A stretch of 64,000 nucleotides of DNA. Source: Cercis canadensis. Its lineage: Eukaryota > Streptophyta > Magnoliopsida > Fabales > Fabaceae. The translations under genes and the position numbers were made by a program. The notes under the pieces are model-generated. The model made no database searches. It was not told where the DNA came from and saw nothing but the letters and a program-made list of their open reading frames with translations. The DNA lies in the NCBI GenBank assembly GCA_003255065.1, contig QAOA01000289.1:791805-855804 (forward strand). Direction: 5' to 3'. Numbering within the stretch: the stretch's first letter is position 1; each line of letters starts with the position of its first letter. Of the stretch, positions 50,300-64,000 are shown one piece after another.

Positions 50300-53200
50300 T
50301 CATTTAAGCAGCGTCTTCACTATTGATTTGACATTGAGTTTCTTCAGGTCAGTATAAGACTGTCCACAGCCCACGAACATGACTGGCGCTCCAGATATGT
50401 AAACCATTGAAAGTGCAGCTCCCACCTAACGAAATTAGAGTAGACCAAAAATTATTCATTAACATGATCCCAATGCCTAGCCAAAATTTCATATTGCCTT
50501 GACATTTGAAAAAAAATCATGTACCTTATCATCTATAGTATCAAACTTAGTGAGCAAGATCCCATCTATCAATCTTGGATTAGAAGATGTTGACAGGTCG
50601 GCCAATTTCTGCAGTAAAACGGTTGCGTTTCAATAACTGGGACACATATGGAAAAGAAACAGAAAAAAAAAAATTGTAGTTGGACAACAGTAAAAGTATA
50701 TAGATTTGAACCTGATTGAACTTTGAAAGCTGATCAACTGCATCATTCCCAACCAGTGCTTCTCCAACAAATAAGACCAGGTCGGGATTATTAAGATAGA
50801 CGAGTTTTGACAGTGCTCTCATCAGTGGCTCATTATCCTGAAGACCAGTAGGGCATATCAGATAAATAAAATAACATTAAATGAATATAATCTTAAAACA
50901 TCTACATATAGCCAGTACCATTCGACCAACCCAATAATACATACACACTATAAGGAGCACTATAGCTGCAAAGTAGAGAAACTGAGACCATGAATAGTAA
51001 GAGGAGTCACAAGAGTGTTTTGTACACTCTCTTTCATTCGTAACACAAACAAATAAAATCATCAACCTCTTTGCTAGAACAATAACTGCAATAGTACCTG
51101 CATACGGCCAGCAGTATCAACAAGAACCACATCTGAACCATTGCGTGTAGCTTCCTGAATGGCTTCTTTTGCCACAATGGCGGGATCTTTCTCATATCCC
51201 TTCTCAAATATTGGGATCTAAAAAAGGGAAATTATTAGATTATACGCTGCTCTGACTTGTTATCATGTCAAATCTGCTAATTTTTATGCAATAACATTGA
51301 TAAAAACCTGAAGTCTACGCGCATGGGTTCGCAGCTGCTCAACAGCCCCGGATCGGAATGTATCACATGCAGCCATCATGACATTGACGTTATGCTGCAC
51401 AAGCCAGTAAGCAACCTACACAGCGACACATTAATCAGACCACCTTCATCTGGTTAAGAAAATGCTCTAACATATGAAATCTCAAGCAAACTTAAGGAAA
51501 AAAATGACTTTCCCCACCTTGGCCAGATTAGTAGATTTTCCAACTCCATTAACACCAACAAATACAACAACATATGGTTTCCTTTGCTCCTTGGCAGCAT
51601 GCACATCCCTTAGTATATCAATAGAGCGCCTAGGAGTTAAAATCCGAACAAGTGCTCCTTCCATCGCTGCCTGCATTTATTTTTTAAAACATACTATCAT
51701 GTTATGTAAGTGGATTTATAAAAAAGGTTGTGTCAAATGTAGATAAGAAAAAGAATAGAAATATACATGCACTGTTGAAGATATCCTTGTAAATGAAGCT
51801 AGCTTTTTGCCTTCAAGACTAGCTGCCACTGATTCACAGAGTTTCTCAGCTATCTCCTCAGCCTAAAAGCGACAGAATGTAATCTGACTTGGTGAGATTT
51901 AAAGAACCTGACAGACAACAAATACATATACAAGAAAAAGATATAAAGCCAATAAATAGAAAACATACCACATTCTTGGTCATAAGCCTATCCTTCAGAG
52001 CTTTCAAAGCTGGTTCCAAGTCAGACTTCTCCAAATTTGCCTTCCCTGCAATACTGAGCACAAGCATGTGTGTGAATAGCAATATTACCATTTCAATAAA
52101 ATCCAAAAAAAGAGCTATAAATAGAAGAAACAGTAAAAATCTTACATTAGTCTGTTAATTGGCCAGTAAATACCAGTGAAGTGAATATGGAAACATTACT
52201 AGGAAGAAATTTCAAGTCCAAGAATAACTTCTTTTTTTTTCCTTTCTCCCTATATCCCCACCCGGGGAGCAGTTTTCCTAAAATTTATATAAAAATGTCC
52301 AAGAAAATCTAATAACACACCAAGTTGAACATGATGTATGTATTTCCTTAAGCAGATCATAAACAAAGAACATAAAGGTACCTCAAAGAAGCAATTAGAC
52401 AAAGAATATAAAAAAATCATCTTGATGAAAAAAGGGATGACAGTGAACAGAGTTATTGCCAATAAGATTTTGACTTTAAGAAAATCCAGGACATAATTTT
52501 TATTAGTAAGCTCTGAGTAAAAGACAACATGATTAAAACAATCAAGTCATCAAGGTACCTCAAAGAAGCAATTAGACAAACAACCAAATGTTCACAAGAC
52601 AAAGTAGAACATCCAATGTATTACATACGAAATTTATGGATTCAAACATGACAGCATCCGTTCCACCCTATATTTCAAACTAGATCTCATTCCTGACATG
52701 ATGCAAAATGGCTAAAGCAATTACAAATTCCAAGAAATCAAACAACTTCACAAAAATCAAAAGGAAGGGAGTAAGGAGGAATCTATCGAAAATGTGAGCA
52801 AAATGCAGAATATATAACACCAAAGATCAAAATATTACCTCTGGAACATAGATGAAAACCACCCTTTCTTTTTAGCATCAGGCTTGCTGTTCTTGCCCAT
52901 GTCATCATCTTCTTCAGTCTCACTTTCACTACTAAGAATCTCTTCTTTATCCATCATACTTTCACCCTGATCTGCAGCCACAACATCTACGTGATTCTCC
53001 CCATTCTCACCAGCAGGATCAGTAAAGTCCAGTTTTGTTTCAGGAGGTGAATCATCCCAAACTCTATTTTTTTTCGTCATCTTTTTCTTTGGCTCTTCCT
53101 TGGAGTCCTTGGCAACAGCATCCGTCTTCTTTCCACCTTTAGCTCTAAGCTTCAGTCTATTTACATCGAAAGCCCCATGATTGGAACTTTCATTCTCTTT

Positions 53201-53803
53201 ACCATTAGTATTGCTATTCATGTTAGATTCTTTAGTGACAACAAAATTGCCATTGGAGTGCCCATTCTCCAACTTACGGCCTCTCATATTTTCACCATCA
53301 CCACCATCACTTTTCAAAGAACCTTCACTCTTTTTCTTACTTCCTCCTTCAGATCCAGACTTCTGTCCCTGCCCTTGCTTCTTGCTGTTACCCAGAGGCC
53401 TACCAACCGGATTTGATTTCTTCAAATCCTCAGCCCGAGCCTCAGCCTCCATCTTCAGCTGCCTAAAAGTTTCATCAAAATCATGATATGCCGTCCCTTT
53501 TGGATCATAAATCTCCGAAAACTCACGCTTCACCATAGCAAGTAGATCTTCCACATACAACAGATGGAGAATCCGTTGATACACAGCCACAAACACAAGG
53601 CCAAGCTCATTATGGAAGGTCCATTTAAGGGTGTAAGCAGCACCTGGGGCATCATAATTGTATGATGCTGCCCCAGATCGTTCTTCCAAAAGACAGGATC
53701 GGATCAAGGTATCAATAGGTGATCCTCTTAGAGCATTTCCAAGCTCTTTACATGTCCAGAGGATTAATCCTCCTCTTGTAAAGATTAGTAATTGCTCTAA
53801 CAT
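50300..53803 (-). CDS. SRPRA: Signal recognition particle receptor subunit alpha, with a one-base frameshift in the last exon
   Basis: Nine exons on the minus strand: 53803-52839, 52053-51969, 51862-51767, 51670-51518, 51415-51308, 51217-51098, 50837-50712, 50608-50525, 50424-50300. The N-terminal SRX domain ([16 protein letters not shown]) is followed by a long charged linker and the NG GTPase domain: G1 GVNGVGKST (421-429), DTAGRMQ (503-509) and TKFD (571-574). In exon 9 the frame reads VGAALSMV, then needs one more T to continue [19 protein letters not shown] and end at TGA 50302-50300. As written it ends after 18 unrelated residues. The intact protein would be about 620 residues. It docks ribosome-SRP complexes at the ER. 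The frameshift is in a TTT run and is probably an assembly error. A 5' UTR intron (about 54333-53825) is likely. Confidence 0.92.
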
Positions 53804-54334
53804 CTTTGATAACTTGCAGATATCCTGCAGAAGCATACATAATTTTTCAGATTATGGAAACCTAAAACTGAACAACATGATTAAAAAAAATTTCATCTTT
53901 GTACCAAAAATTGAAATTAATCCAAATCAGAAAAACATCGAAACGCACGAAATTTATCGGTTTCGTGGTTCACCGGCACGAAACTCAGGTTGGAAAGCGA
54001 AATTCCAAAGTTTCCAGAAAAAAGTGCCAATATTGATCAATTTCGTCCGAAAAAACTACTTATCGAGCGGTTTCGATAGATGCCATCGATATATTCACAA
54101 AGAAAAAATCTGAAGAAACTGGATAATAATTCATTCAATATAACTAAGAAAAAATAAATAAAAAAGCAGGAGACAGATTGTCTCATATAAGTATAGATTT
54201 CCTCATTTTTCAAGCATCTTATAATAGTACAGCAAGTAGAGATCAGCGATCAAAACAAAACAAAATCCGATTTTATCACAGAAAATTATATAATCTGTAA
54301 GGAAAATCACAGCAATCAAGGAGGGAAAAGTACC

Positions 54335-54914
54335 TGTCGTCTCTTGGAGTTGGAGCTCTAAGTGAAATCTACGAAGAAAATTGTCGATGTTGAGAAAATA
54401 CAAATTAATGGATGATGGAAAAATAACAAAAAATAAAATAATCAAGGTGAGTTTATGAAAGGTTATGGTTTTTATATGGGATTTTTACGGTGGATTCCGT
54501 TCCAATTTCCGAACACGATATTTAGGGTTGACACGTGCTATATCTTCGGGACGGTGAAAGTCCCGCACACCATTGACCAAGTAATTTCAATTTCCGACAG
54601 AATTTGTTTTCTTGTTATAGGAAAAACAAAAATAGATTTTTCCCGTGTTTCGTTGATTTATTTTTTATTAAAATTTTATGATAACTTATATGATATATTA
54701 TATTAATGTAATAAGTATACATAAATTTTAAATTTTATTAAATATAAATATAATTTATTTTATTTTTTCAAACAAACTTAAAAATAATTGATTTATATAC
54801 ATATTACTTAAATATTAATTATTTTTATGTAATATGATATACTACATAAATATTAAAAAAAATATCTAATTTTTTTTTACTCTTATATTATTTTTAAATT
54901 TTTTAGAAAGTCAA

Positions 54915-54955
<41 letters not shown>

Positions 54956-55289
54956 CATGGAAAAGGAAGCTAATCGTTAAATATAATTTTTTAGTTGTTA
55001 CAAAAATGGCATCTTTTTAAATTTTCTGATAAATATACATGATTCTTTTAAAATTGTAATATATAAGCTTTTTGTTTATTCAATTTTCTCTTTCATTCCC
55101 AATTTTTATAAGTAAGATAATTGTTTAGCAATGAAAAGGTAACTAATTATTCCATCCCCTTTTAGGAATCTAAGTATTATGAAATCCGAAGGATTGAATT
55201 CTTGTTTCATAACAAGTAAGAAACTTTCTTGTAAAAATCTTTTTTTTATTTTTAGATGGTAAAAATTCTTGGTGTTTAATGAGTTAACT
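54335..55289. other. SRP receptor 5' leader and AT-rich upstream region
   Basis: A donor (GACAG|GTACTT) near 54334 marks the end of a probable non-coding first exon of the SRP receptor gene. Further right is AT-rich DNA with a (TA)n tract at about 54918-54951. No gene was recognised. Confidence 0.5.
54918..54951. repeat. (TA)n microsatellite
   Basis: About 16 uninterrupted AT units. Confidence 0.9.
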
Positions 55290-55297
55290 CTAATTAA

Positions 55298-55767
55298 CAA
55301 TGTTTTAAAAATTGGATCGGATAGGGTGGTTTGATCAGTTCAACTGGTATTCGATCTAGATTTCAGTTCAATTAAGGGGTTAAACTGCTAAAGCGATTAA
55401 ACATATGAAAATCAGAATGAACCAGTCTAATGGATAAGATGCTTGAAACATCAAGCCAATATTTTTTGTGTGAATAAATTTGTATTATAATTTATTTATT
55501 CACATTTAAATTGTATAATAAATAAATATTAGTCATAAGAATATTTGAACCCTCCTTCTAAAGAAGAGAAAAAATATTTACCACTATGCTAATTTTAATT
55601 TTATTAAAAATTTACATAAAAATATATTTATTATAACTTATAATATACAATAAACACATTAAATATTATATTTATGACATTACCGGTTTAACCGTTTGGT
55701 CCAACCAATTTAATCGATGCTCATCTTCTAAAACAATTCGCTTACCAATTCAATTTTTAAAATATTG
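55298..55767. mobile_element. Non-autonomous hAT-type element (470 bp)
   Basis: The left end CAATGTTTTAAAAATTGG is matched by the reverse complement of the right end, CAATATTTTAAAAATTGA. The element is bounded by an exact 8-base direct repeat ctaattaa (55290-55297 and 55768-55775). Eight-base target duplications are characteristic of the hAT superfamily. The interior has no coding capacity but carries subterminal complementary phrases (gtggtttgatcagttcaact near the left, aaccgtttggtccaaccaat near the right). It needs a transposase supplied in trans, and whether it is still mobile is unknown. Confidence 0.82.
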
Positions 55768-55775
55768 CTAATTAA

Positions 55776-56013
55776 TAACATTTGCATAGGTAGCAAAAAA
55801 GGTTGCGCCATCCTTTTTCTTATTTTTGGCTAAATACATTAGTGGCAAGTTGGGCCACTGGCAGCTTTTTATATGGGCCAATTTTTATTTTTCTCTTTGG
55901 ACAGCTTACTTGGGCCAATACTGATTTAACGGAAAAGCCTGGTTTTGTAGGCAGAGACAGCGTTTGGACCATAGATCTTGTTTCCTTTTGGGCTATGATC
56001 AACAAAGGTAACC
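55776..56013. other. Short stretch between the hAT element and the rRNA fragment
   Basis: No gene, RNA or repeat was recognised. Confidence 0.4.
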
Positions 56014-56303
56014 ATAGTCGTAAGACTACGGGGGGCTGATGCCTGCCCAGTGTTGGAAGGTCAAGGAAGTTGGTGACCTGATGAAGGGGAGCCGGCGACC
56101 GAAGCCCTGGTGAAGGGCGGCTGTAACTATAACAGTCCTAAGGTAGTGAAATTCTTTATCGGGTAAGTTTCGACTCACATGAAAAGTGGAACAATCCGGG
56201 CACTATCTCGAAGAGAGGCTCAATGAAATATATATGTTTGTGAAGATGCGAACTATCTGCACATGGACAAAAGGACCATATGAAACTTCACTGTTCCTTG
56301 TAG
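56014..56303 (+). pseudogene. Nuclear copy of part of an organellar large-subunit (23S-type) rRNA gene
   Basis: About 290 bases match a highly conserved part of bacterial-type 23S rRNA. Landmarks in order are gcctgcccagtg, ggaaggtcaaggaagttggt, ggggagccggcgaccgaag, gtaactataacagtcctaag and gaagatgcgaactatctgca. The original is most likely the plastid 23S gene; the mitochondrial 26S gene is an alternative. Most differences from the conserved sequence, as I remember it, are C-to-T or G-to-A, as expected from decay of methylated DNA after transfer to the nucleus. It is a fragment and cannot function as rRNA. Confidence 0.85.
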
Positions 56304-57399
56304 GAAAAAAAAAAAAAGGTGTTACTACAAATATCCAAATATTAAATCACTTTTATTTCTCACATCACAAAATAATTTCAAAAATAAATATATAACCGAC
56401 ATATATTGACCTGAAATGTAACTAATCTTATTATATCTCGAGCTTCGTAGAAATGAAAAATAAAAGGGATGACAAAAAGAAAAAAAAAAAAAAACATTTA
56501 GGCATTGATTATGAATTCCTCTGTATTTCTCCAATTTTCTTTATATTTCGCGTGTCTAGTTGTGAATCAGAAATGAATTTCGTAAAACTTGCACACGTCT
56601 AGTATGCAATAAATGAGAATTACCAATTCGTAAAATTCTAGCATTATGATGATACTTAAAATGTTCAACTTTTGTCCCTTTCATATATTTTTATATGAAT
56701 CTTTTATCATAACATGATTGAATTAAGTGTAAAATAAAAAACAAATGTGTTATGTTGGTAAAGGCTTTACCAGAATGTTATGATTCTTACCCATTTTTCC
56801 ACCGTCTTTTGTATTAAATAAGAAACCTTTTAGAAATTAGTAATGTATTTTATCTTGTAAAAGCTTATGGCTTTATTCTAAGATAAGAGAAAGTAAGTAA
56901 AATAAGATAATAAAATAAGAGACGTTGAATCTCAAACCCTAAGGACAAACAACCAAATAGCTAGCCAATTCAAATTTTGACTCTTAAATTACAAGTTTTA
57001 TAAGCTTTCTATTTAATAGATTCAGTAGTAGGTCACATCCAGGCTTTCCTTATCATATCAAATTTATAGAGGGCACATATATATTATCCCTTTTGTTTTT
57101 ATTGATCCCATGCACCAAAACAAGTCACAAGTTGTACCTGATTTTCTGTTCAAAATGGGCCTTATTTTGACTAACCCTAATTATTTAATTAGTGCACATA
57201 CACATAACCTTCCAATAACCAATCAAAAGCTAATAATTTAAAGGATCATGAATTAGTCACTTCCATTTTGACAAGTGACATTGTCTATTACTTTTTGTTT
57301 TATATGGGTAGAAGCTCCCATCCACTTCTCAACATATATGTGAACATTTATAATATCACAAATATCCCTACTTTATTCAATTGGATGTGAGATTAATCT

Positions 57400-58411
57400 T
57401 ATTCAAATGCTAGAGCAATTACAATTTATTCTTTTTTAACAATGTTTTCATTGAACCTTGACCTCGAACTCTTGATCATAGTCAAAGAAGCACGCCCACA
57501 GTTCAACTTGTTAGCAGTTGAACTAAACGCTTGTTGGTACACACATGCAATAGTTAAAACCAAATACAAGTGTTTGCTTAATTAAAAGCTATCTTATAAA
57601 TACAATCCTCCAAAGAAAAAAAAAAAAAAGCTTACCATCTTAAATGCACACTTCAGCAAAGTATAGTTGAAACAATTTGTTATTTACACAACTTTTATTA
57701 TAATTGTGCTGATAACTTTTTTTGATTGAACAACTTCAAGTGTAACTAGATGAATTCAGATAGCTAAAACCACGTGTATAGACAATGTTATATACAATTA
57801 TAAATATAATATTTGTGTAAGCAAGACTGCTATGACATATGAACATGACGTAAATTACTCAAATTAAGGAGGAATTTTCAAAATCTCAACTGCTCAAAGC
57901 CCAACCANATTCAAATATTAGAACAATTACAATTTATTCTTTTCTAACAATGTTTTCATTGAACTTTGACCTCGAACTCTTGATCATAGTCAAAGAAGCA
58001 CGCCCACGGTTCAACTTGTTAGTAGTTGAGCTAAACGTTTGTTGGTACACACATGCAATAGTTAAAACCAAATACAAGTGTTTGCTTAATTAAAAGCTAT
58101 CTTATAAATACAATCCTCCAAAGAAAAAAAAAAACTTACCATCTTAAATGCACACTTCAGCAAAGTATAGTTGAAACAATTTGTTATTTACACAACTTTT
58201 ATTATAATTGTGCTGGTAACTTTTTTTGATTGAACAACTTCAAGTGTAACTAGATGAATTCAGATAGCTAAAACCACGTGTATAGACAATGTTATATACA
58301 ATTATAAATATAATATTTGTGTAAGCAAGACTGCTATGACATATGAACATGACGTAAATTACTCAAATTAAGGAGGAATTTTCAAAATCTCAACTGCTCA
58401 AAGCCCAACCA
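57400..58411. repeat. Near-identical ~505-base direct duplication separated by a single N
   Basis: Copy 1 (57400-57907) and copy 2 (57909-58411) are colinear from attcaaat to aaagcccaacca. They differ by scattered single bases (e.g. agcagttgaactaaacgctt versus agtagttgagctaaacgttt) and by poly-A length. The N at 57908 lies exactly at the junction. It is best explained as overlapping contig ends, perhaps of two haplotypes, placed side by side. Confidence 0.9.
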
Positions 58412-59599
58412 CTCAACAATATTCAAGATGCCTCTTATGGCTTCTGTTAAATAGAGACCAACAGAGTTGCACGAGCATAGGATCCCTTTTCTGCATCACT
58501 TCAATATTAAATACAAAAAATGTGAATTAAGTTAAAGCTGGTGATATAGCCGTTGGAACTTTATTATTCTCTTCATATTTTGAGTTGCTGAGATAGCTAT
58601 CATAGCCTTTATTTTTCTGCTTCTGAGACAACCAGAAGCAATTTGCTCCAAGGGAAATAAAACACTCAAGTGGTTAAGAAAATTGAAATGAGAGAAGAGA
58701 CAAAGAGATAAAATATTTTGAGTAGAACAATTATGTTGCCAACTATTCGTCCATATCATTGACAATTTATGGGTGATATTAATTTGACCATTTTCCCATT
58801 TAACTTTGACCATGACTGCATAATCATTCAATGCCACTGTTCAGTGGTGGAAACACATTTTCATCGGTCCTGTTTGGAATACTGGGAGTTAGAACTCAGA
58901 AGCTTCTCTGTCAGTGCATGTAAAATATTGTGACATTTTTGTATTTGGTGCTTGCATATGCACATGAAAATAATGGGATGAGATCATGAGAGGAAACATC
59001 ATCTCGCAAATCATGGGCAGATCAGCGATATCTCATTTATGTCAGTTTTACAAAACAAGCAAGCATAATAAGGTCAGACTCTGACTACGAACCTTAGAGT
59101 GAGGTTTATTATTTGAACAAGTAATCTTATCTACATGTACAATATTTATATCTATCATTCTACAGATGTATATAACTGACTTTTATCTATATTTAGGTGA
59201 TGTTACTTAAACTTGTTTTTTTTTTTTTCTTTTTAAATTCAAACATGCATAACCATTTAAATAATTATCTGCAATTGTATATACAGAAATTTTATAACTA
59301 AAATTATTCTACTTAAAGAGTAATGATGTGAGTCCCACTAGAACACTCAATCAAAAAGGTAACTAGCGCTACATACCCCAAAAGCAACCACCAAAAATTT
59401 TGCGTGATGTGTCTAGACATCAGTGCCAATTGGATTGTAGATTAATTGGTTACAATGCTTTCATTTTAAAAAGATGGTATTGTGTTGGAGGCTTCTCATC
59501 TTTAAAATAAAAATCTCAAAGTACTCCCCACACAAAGTTATAATAAAACTCTAAAAGCAGGAATGACTCGACCCAAGACTTCAAGTAGGGATGGCTCAA

Positions 59600-59690
59600 A
59601 CAGAACTAGATTTGAGTATGGCTGATGTCATGGGCATTATCTTTATTAGAGCTTGGTTTTTGTTTTTTTCTTCTCCTATGTAACAAAAAA
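59600..59690 (+). mobile_element. Possible LINE 3'-end remnant
   Basis: The sequence gatgtcatgggcattatctttattagagcttggttttt followed by a short A run resembles the 3' terminus of plant L1 elements. It is similar to the 3' end of the fragment near 1630-1691. Short and decayed. Confidence 0.4.
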
Positions 59691-61191
59691 AGCTAGATTT
59701 GTTATTAATTAGTATTATTGTATAGCTCTTGAAAGATAATATTATACATACAATTGACTCAATCATAAATGTTTCTCTTTGATTGAAAGTTAAAACTTGG
59801 GTTGATCAATCGGTTGTGAGAGTTACTCTTTGATTGAAAACGAAAGCATTGAAGGGGGGACCATGGTGTTAAATTCATATATTGCATTTCCTTTATTCGG
59901 CTTGATCATCAAACAGGTGGGTACAATATTTAACTGAAATGAAATGTTTGGTTCCTTGATGGACGTTCGGAAAGGGAAAACGTCACAACTTTGAAAACTT
60001 ACTATTTTTCACCTAAGTTAGGTAATTGGAGTTACAATAGTACTGAGGAAGGAAGTAAAGATCCAAAATTAATGATTAACAGCTTCATTCAGGTGCAATT
60101 TGGCAAACAAATTTGAACTGCTTTCCTTGACTAGTTTAGAAGGTATGTGATTGAGCCCCTCAAGATACACCATGCATTCATAAGTCTAAGTCTTCTTTAG
60201 TTTTAACTCTAAACAAAAAGTGACGATAAGGACTACTGTTTTCTTGTGAGCCCTCAATTGGCCGGCCTCCTTCCTTCACGGTTCACACCCATGTCTGTCT
60301 TATTATGCAATTCAAGGAATCAAAGGCTCTGGCGAATAAAGCTGACAAGAATTGCAACCCCGCGTCTCGCTACTTCTTCTTGTTTGGACCACTAAGAGAG
60401 AGAACAAAAGAATATAGCTAAGATAGCAATTAATATTATATTATAATTAGCTAGCTGGCTGCTGGCCTAATGAAGGTTGAAATTATAATATACCTATATA
60501 TGTAGTACTACTACATAGGGATTTCATCCAAGTTTCTATATATTTATAGAATTTTAAATGAATATTTATGAATTTTGATTAAAAAGTGAGTCAAAGATGT
60601 AGTTTAATATATGCATGCATGATCCAACCAGTGGTTGACAAAAGAATGCTTTGAATTTATAGGATAAATTAATGGATATACTATTTGAGTCAAATTCTTT
60701 AGATCGGCCAACTAATAAAAGAGAGTTAGATCTACACGTTATTTCAAATAAATTATAGCCTTAAGTCTCAAAACATACCATGGTGTTTGTTGTTAGAAAG
60801 AAAAGCTTGTAATCACTAACAGTGATATTATCTATCCCCAGTTAGATTTGTGAGTGAGTGATTTGAGATTGAGAAAGAGGGAAGGGACAAGGAGAGTAAT
60901 GAATTTATGGGTCCATATATACTGCATTTATGATGTTGTTTTCTGGGTTCTCTTTCTCTCTCTTCACACCCACATACAAATTAAGAGTGCATGAGAGAGA
61001 AAGTCCTAAAGGGACAGGCCAACTTGCACTTTGTGTACTAGTAGTAGTAATGCAGCAATAGCAGAGAGGGAAGCCCACCTTGTTAGGAACTTGAAATTGA
61101 GGCATCAACATCTTCACCATTAACTTTAAATATCTCCAATTAGAGTATATATAACCTGTCTTAGTTATAAGTTATTATAACGCTCATGAGC

Positions 61192-61214
61192 CTCTCTCTC
61201 TCTCTCTCTCTCTC
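61192..61214. repeat. (CT)n microsatellite in the carboxypeptidase promoter/leader
   Basis: About eleven CT units, 95-117 bases upstream of the ATG at 61309. Further AG-rich sequence follows to 61273. Confidence 0.85.
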
Positions 61215-61308
61215 AAAAACTCATAGTAGAAACTAGCTAGAGAAAATAAGAACAAGAGAAATAGAGAGAGAGTGAATATCCTTAGATATAAAGAGGGTGC
61301 AATTAATA

Positions 61309-63990
<2,682 letters not shown>

Positions 63991-64000
63991 TAAATAGTGA

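Larger units (their letters stand above)
56304..61191. other. Gene-poor 5-kb region upstream of the carboxypeptidase gene
   Basis: AT-rich DNA with a ~500-base direct duplication (57400-58411) and a LINE-like 3' remnant (about 59600-59690). The proximal promoter of the carboxypeptidase gene should lie in its right part. No coding region was supported on either strand. Confidence 0.55.

Noticed and set aside
53177-53486. Plus-strand frames opposite the SRP receptor linker
   Set aside because: They are antisense shadows of the charged linker, rich in Ser/Leu/Phe as expected from reversed Lys/Glu codons.
52804-53836. Longer N-terminus of the SRP receptor reading MLLQDICKLSK
   Set aside because: The extra residues cross a good splice acceptor (TTCTGCAG at about 53825) and are leader sequence. 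The conserved protein starts MLEQLLIF at 53803.
54455-54706. 83-residue frame MKGYGFYMGFLRW...
   Set aside because: It lies in the SRP receptor upstream region, has no recognisable similarity and has composition like the surrounding AT-rich DNA.
57400-58411. The ~505-base duplication as a tandem regulatory array or satellite
   Set aside because: There are only two copies and an N lies exactly between them. A contig-overlap artefact is more likely.

Overview
The window is nuclear DNA of a dicot plant. It is AT-rich, its genes are split by many GT-AG introns, and the gene set is plant-specific: a plastid-targeted aminopeptidase, a group II CNGC channel, APO, an early nodulin-like protein and a serine carboxypeptidase-like protein. 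No genus can be named from the sequence alone. Single Ns, homopolymer runs and one homopolymer-associated frameshift suggest a draft assembly.

Layout from left to right: PSMD9-type proteasome chaperone (-, runs off the left edge); M17 leucyl aminopeptidase (+); an endonuclease/exonuclease/phosphatase-fold protein (+) that lacks its catalytic acids and carries a minor-class AT-AC intron; a transmembrane 9 (EMP70) protein (+); a CNGC5/6/9-type channel (-); a 6.1-kb Mutator-like element with ~1.08-kb terminal inverted repeats, a broken FAR1-type transposase and captured pieces of two host genes; plastid LPAT1 (-); an 87-residue single-pass membrane protein (-); APO2-like protein (-); a decayed PIP5K pseudogene (+); an early nodulin-like gene with an in-frame stop (-); signal recognition particle receptor alpha (-), with a one-base frameshift in its last exon; a ~7-kb gene-poor stretch holding a 470-bp hAT-type non-autonomous element, a nuclear copy of part of an organellar large-subunit rRNA gene and a ~500-bp direct duplication; and the first three exons of a serine carboxypeptidase-like gene (+, runs off the right edge).

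The gene order resembles two Arabidopsis segments as I remember them: ENODL10-APO2-CNGC5-PSMD9 on chromosome 5, and CNGC9-LPAT1-ENODL12-SRP receptor alpha-BRS1 on chromosome 4. The window looks like the unduplicated ancestor of both. The genes do not form one pathway. They are housekeeping or organelle functions (proteolysis, Golgi/endosome membrane traffic, plastid lipid synthesis, organelle RNA metabolism, ER protein targeting) plus calcium signalling.

No CRISPR array, bacterial operon or viral gene was recognised. The most informative items are the AT-AC intron in a predicted pseudoenzyme gene, the gene-capturing Mutator element just upstream of the CNGC gene, and the coincidence of single Ns with short direct repeats, which suggests unmerged contig ends.
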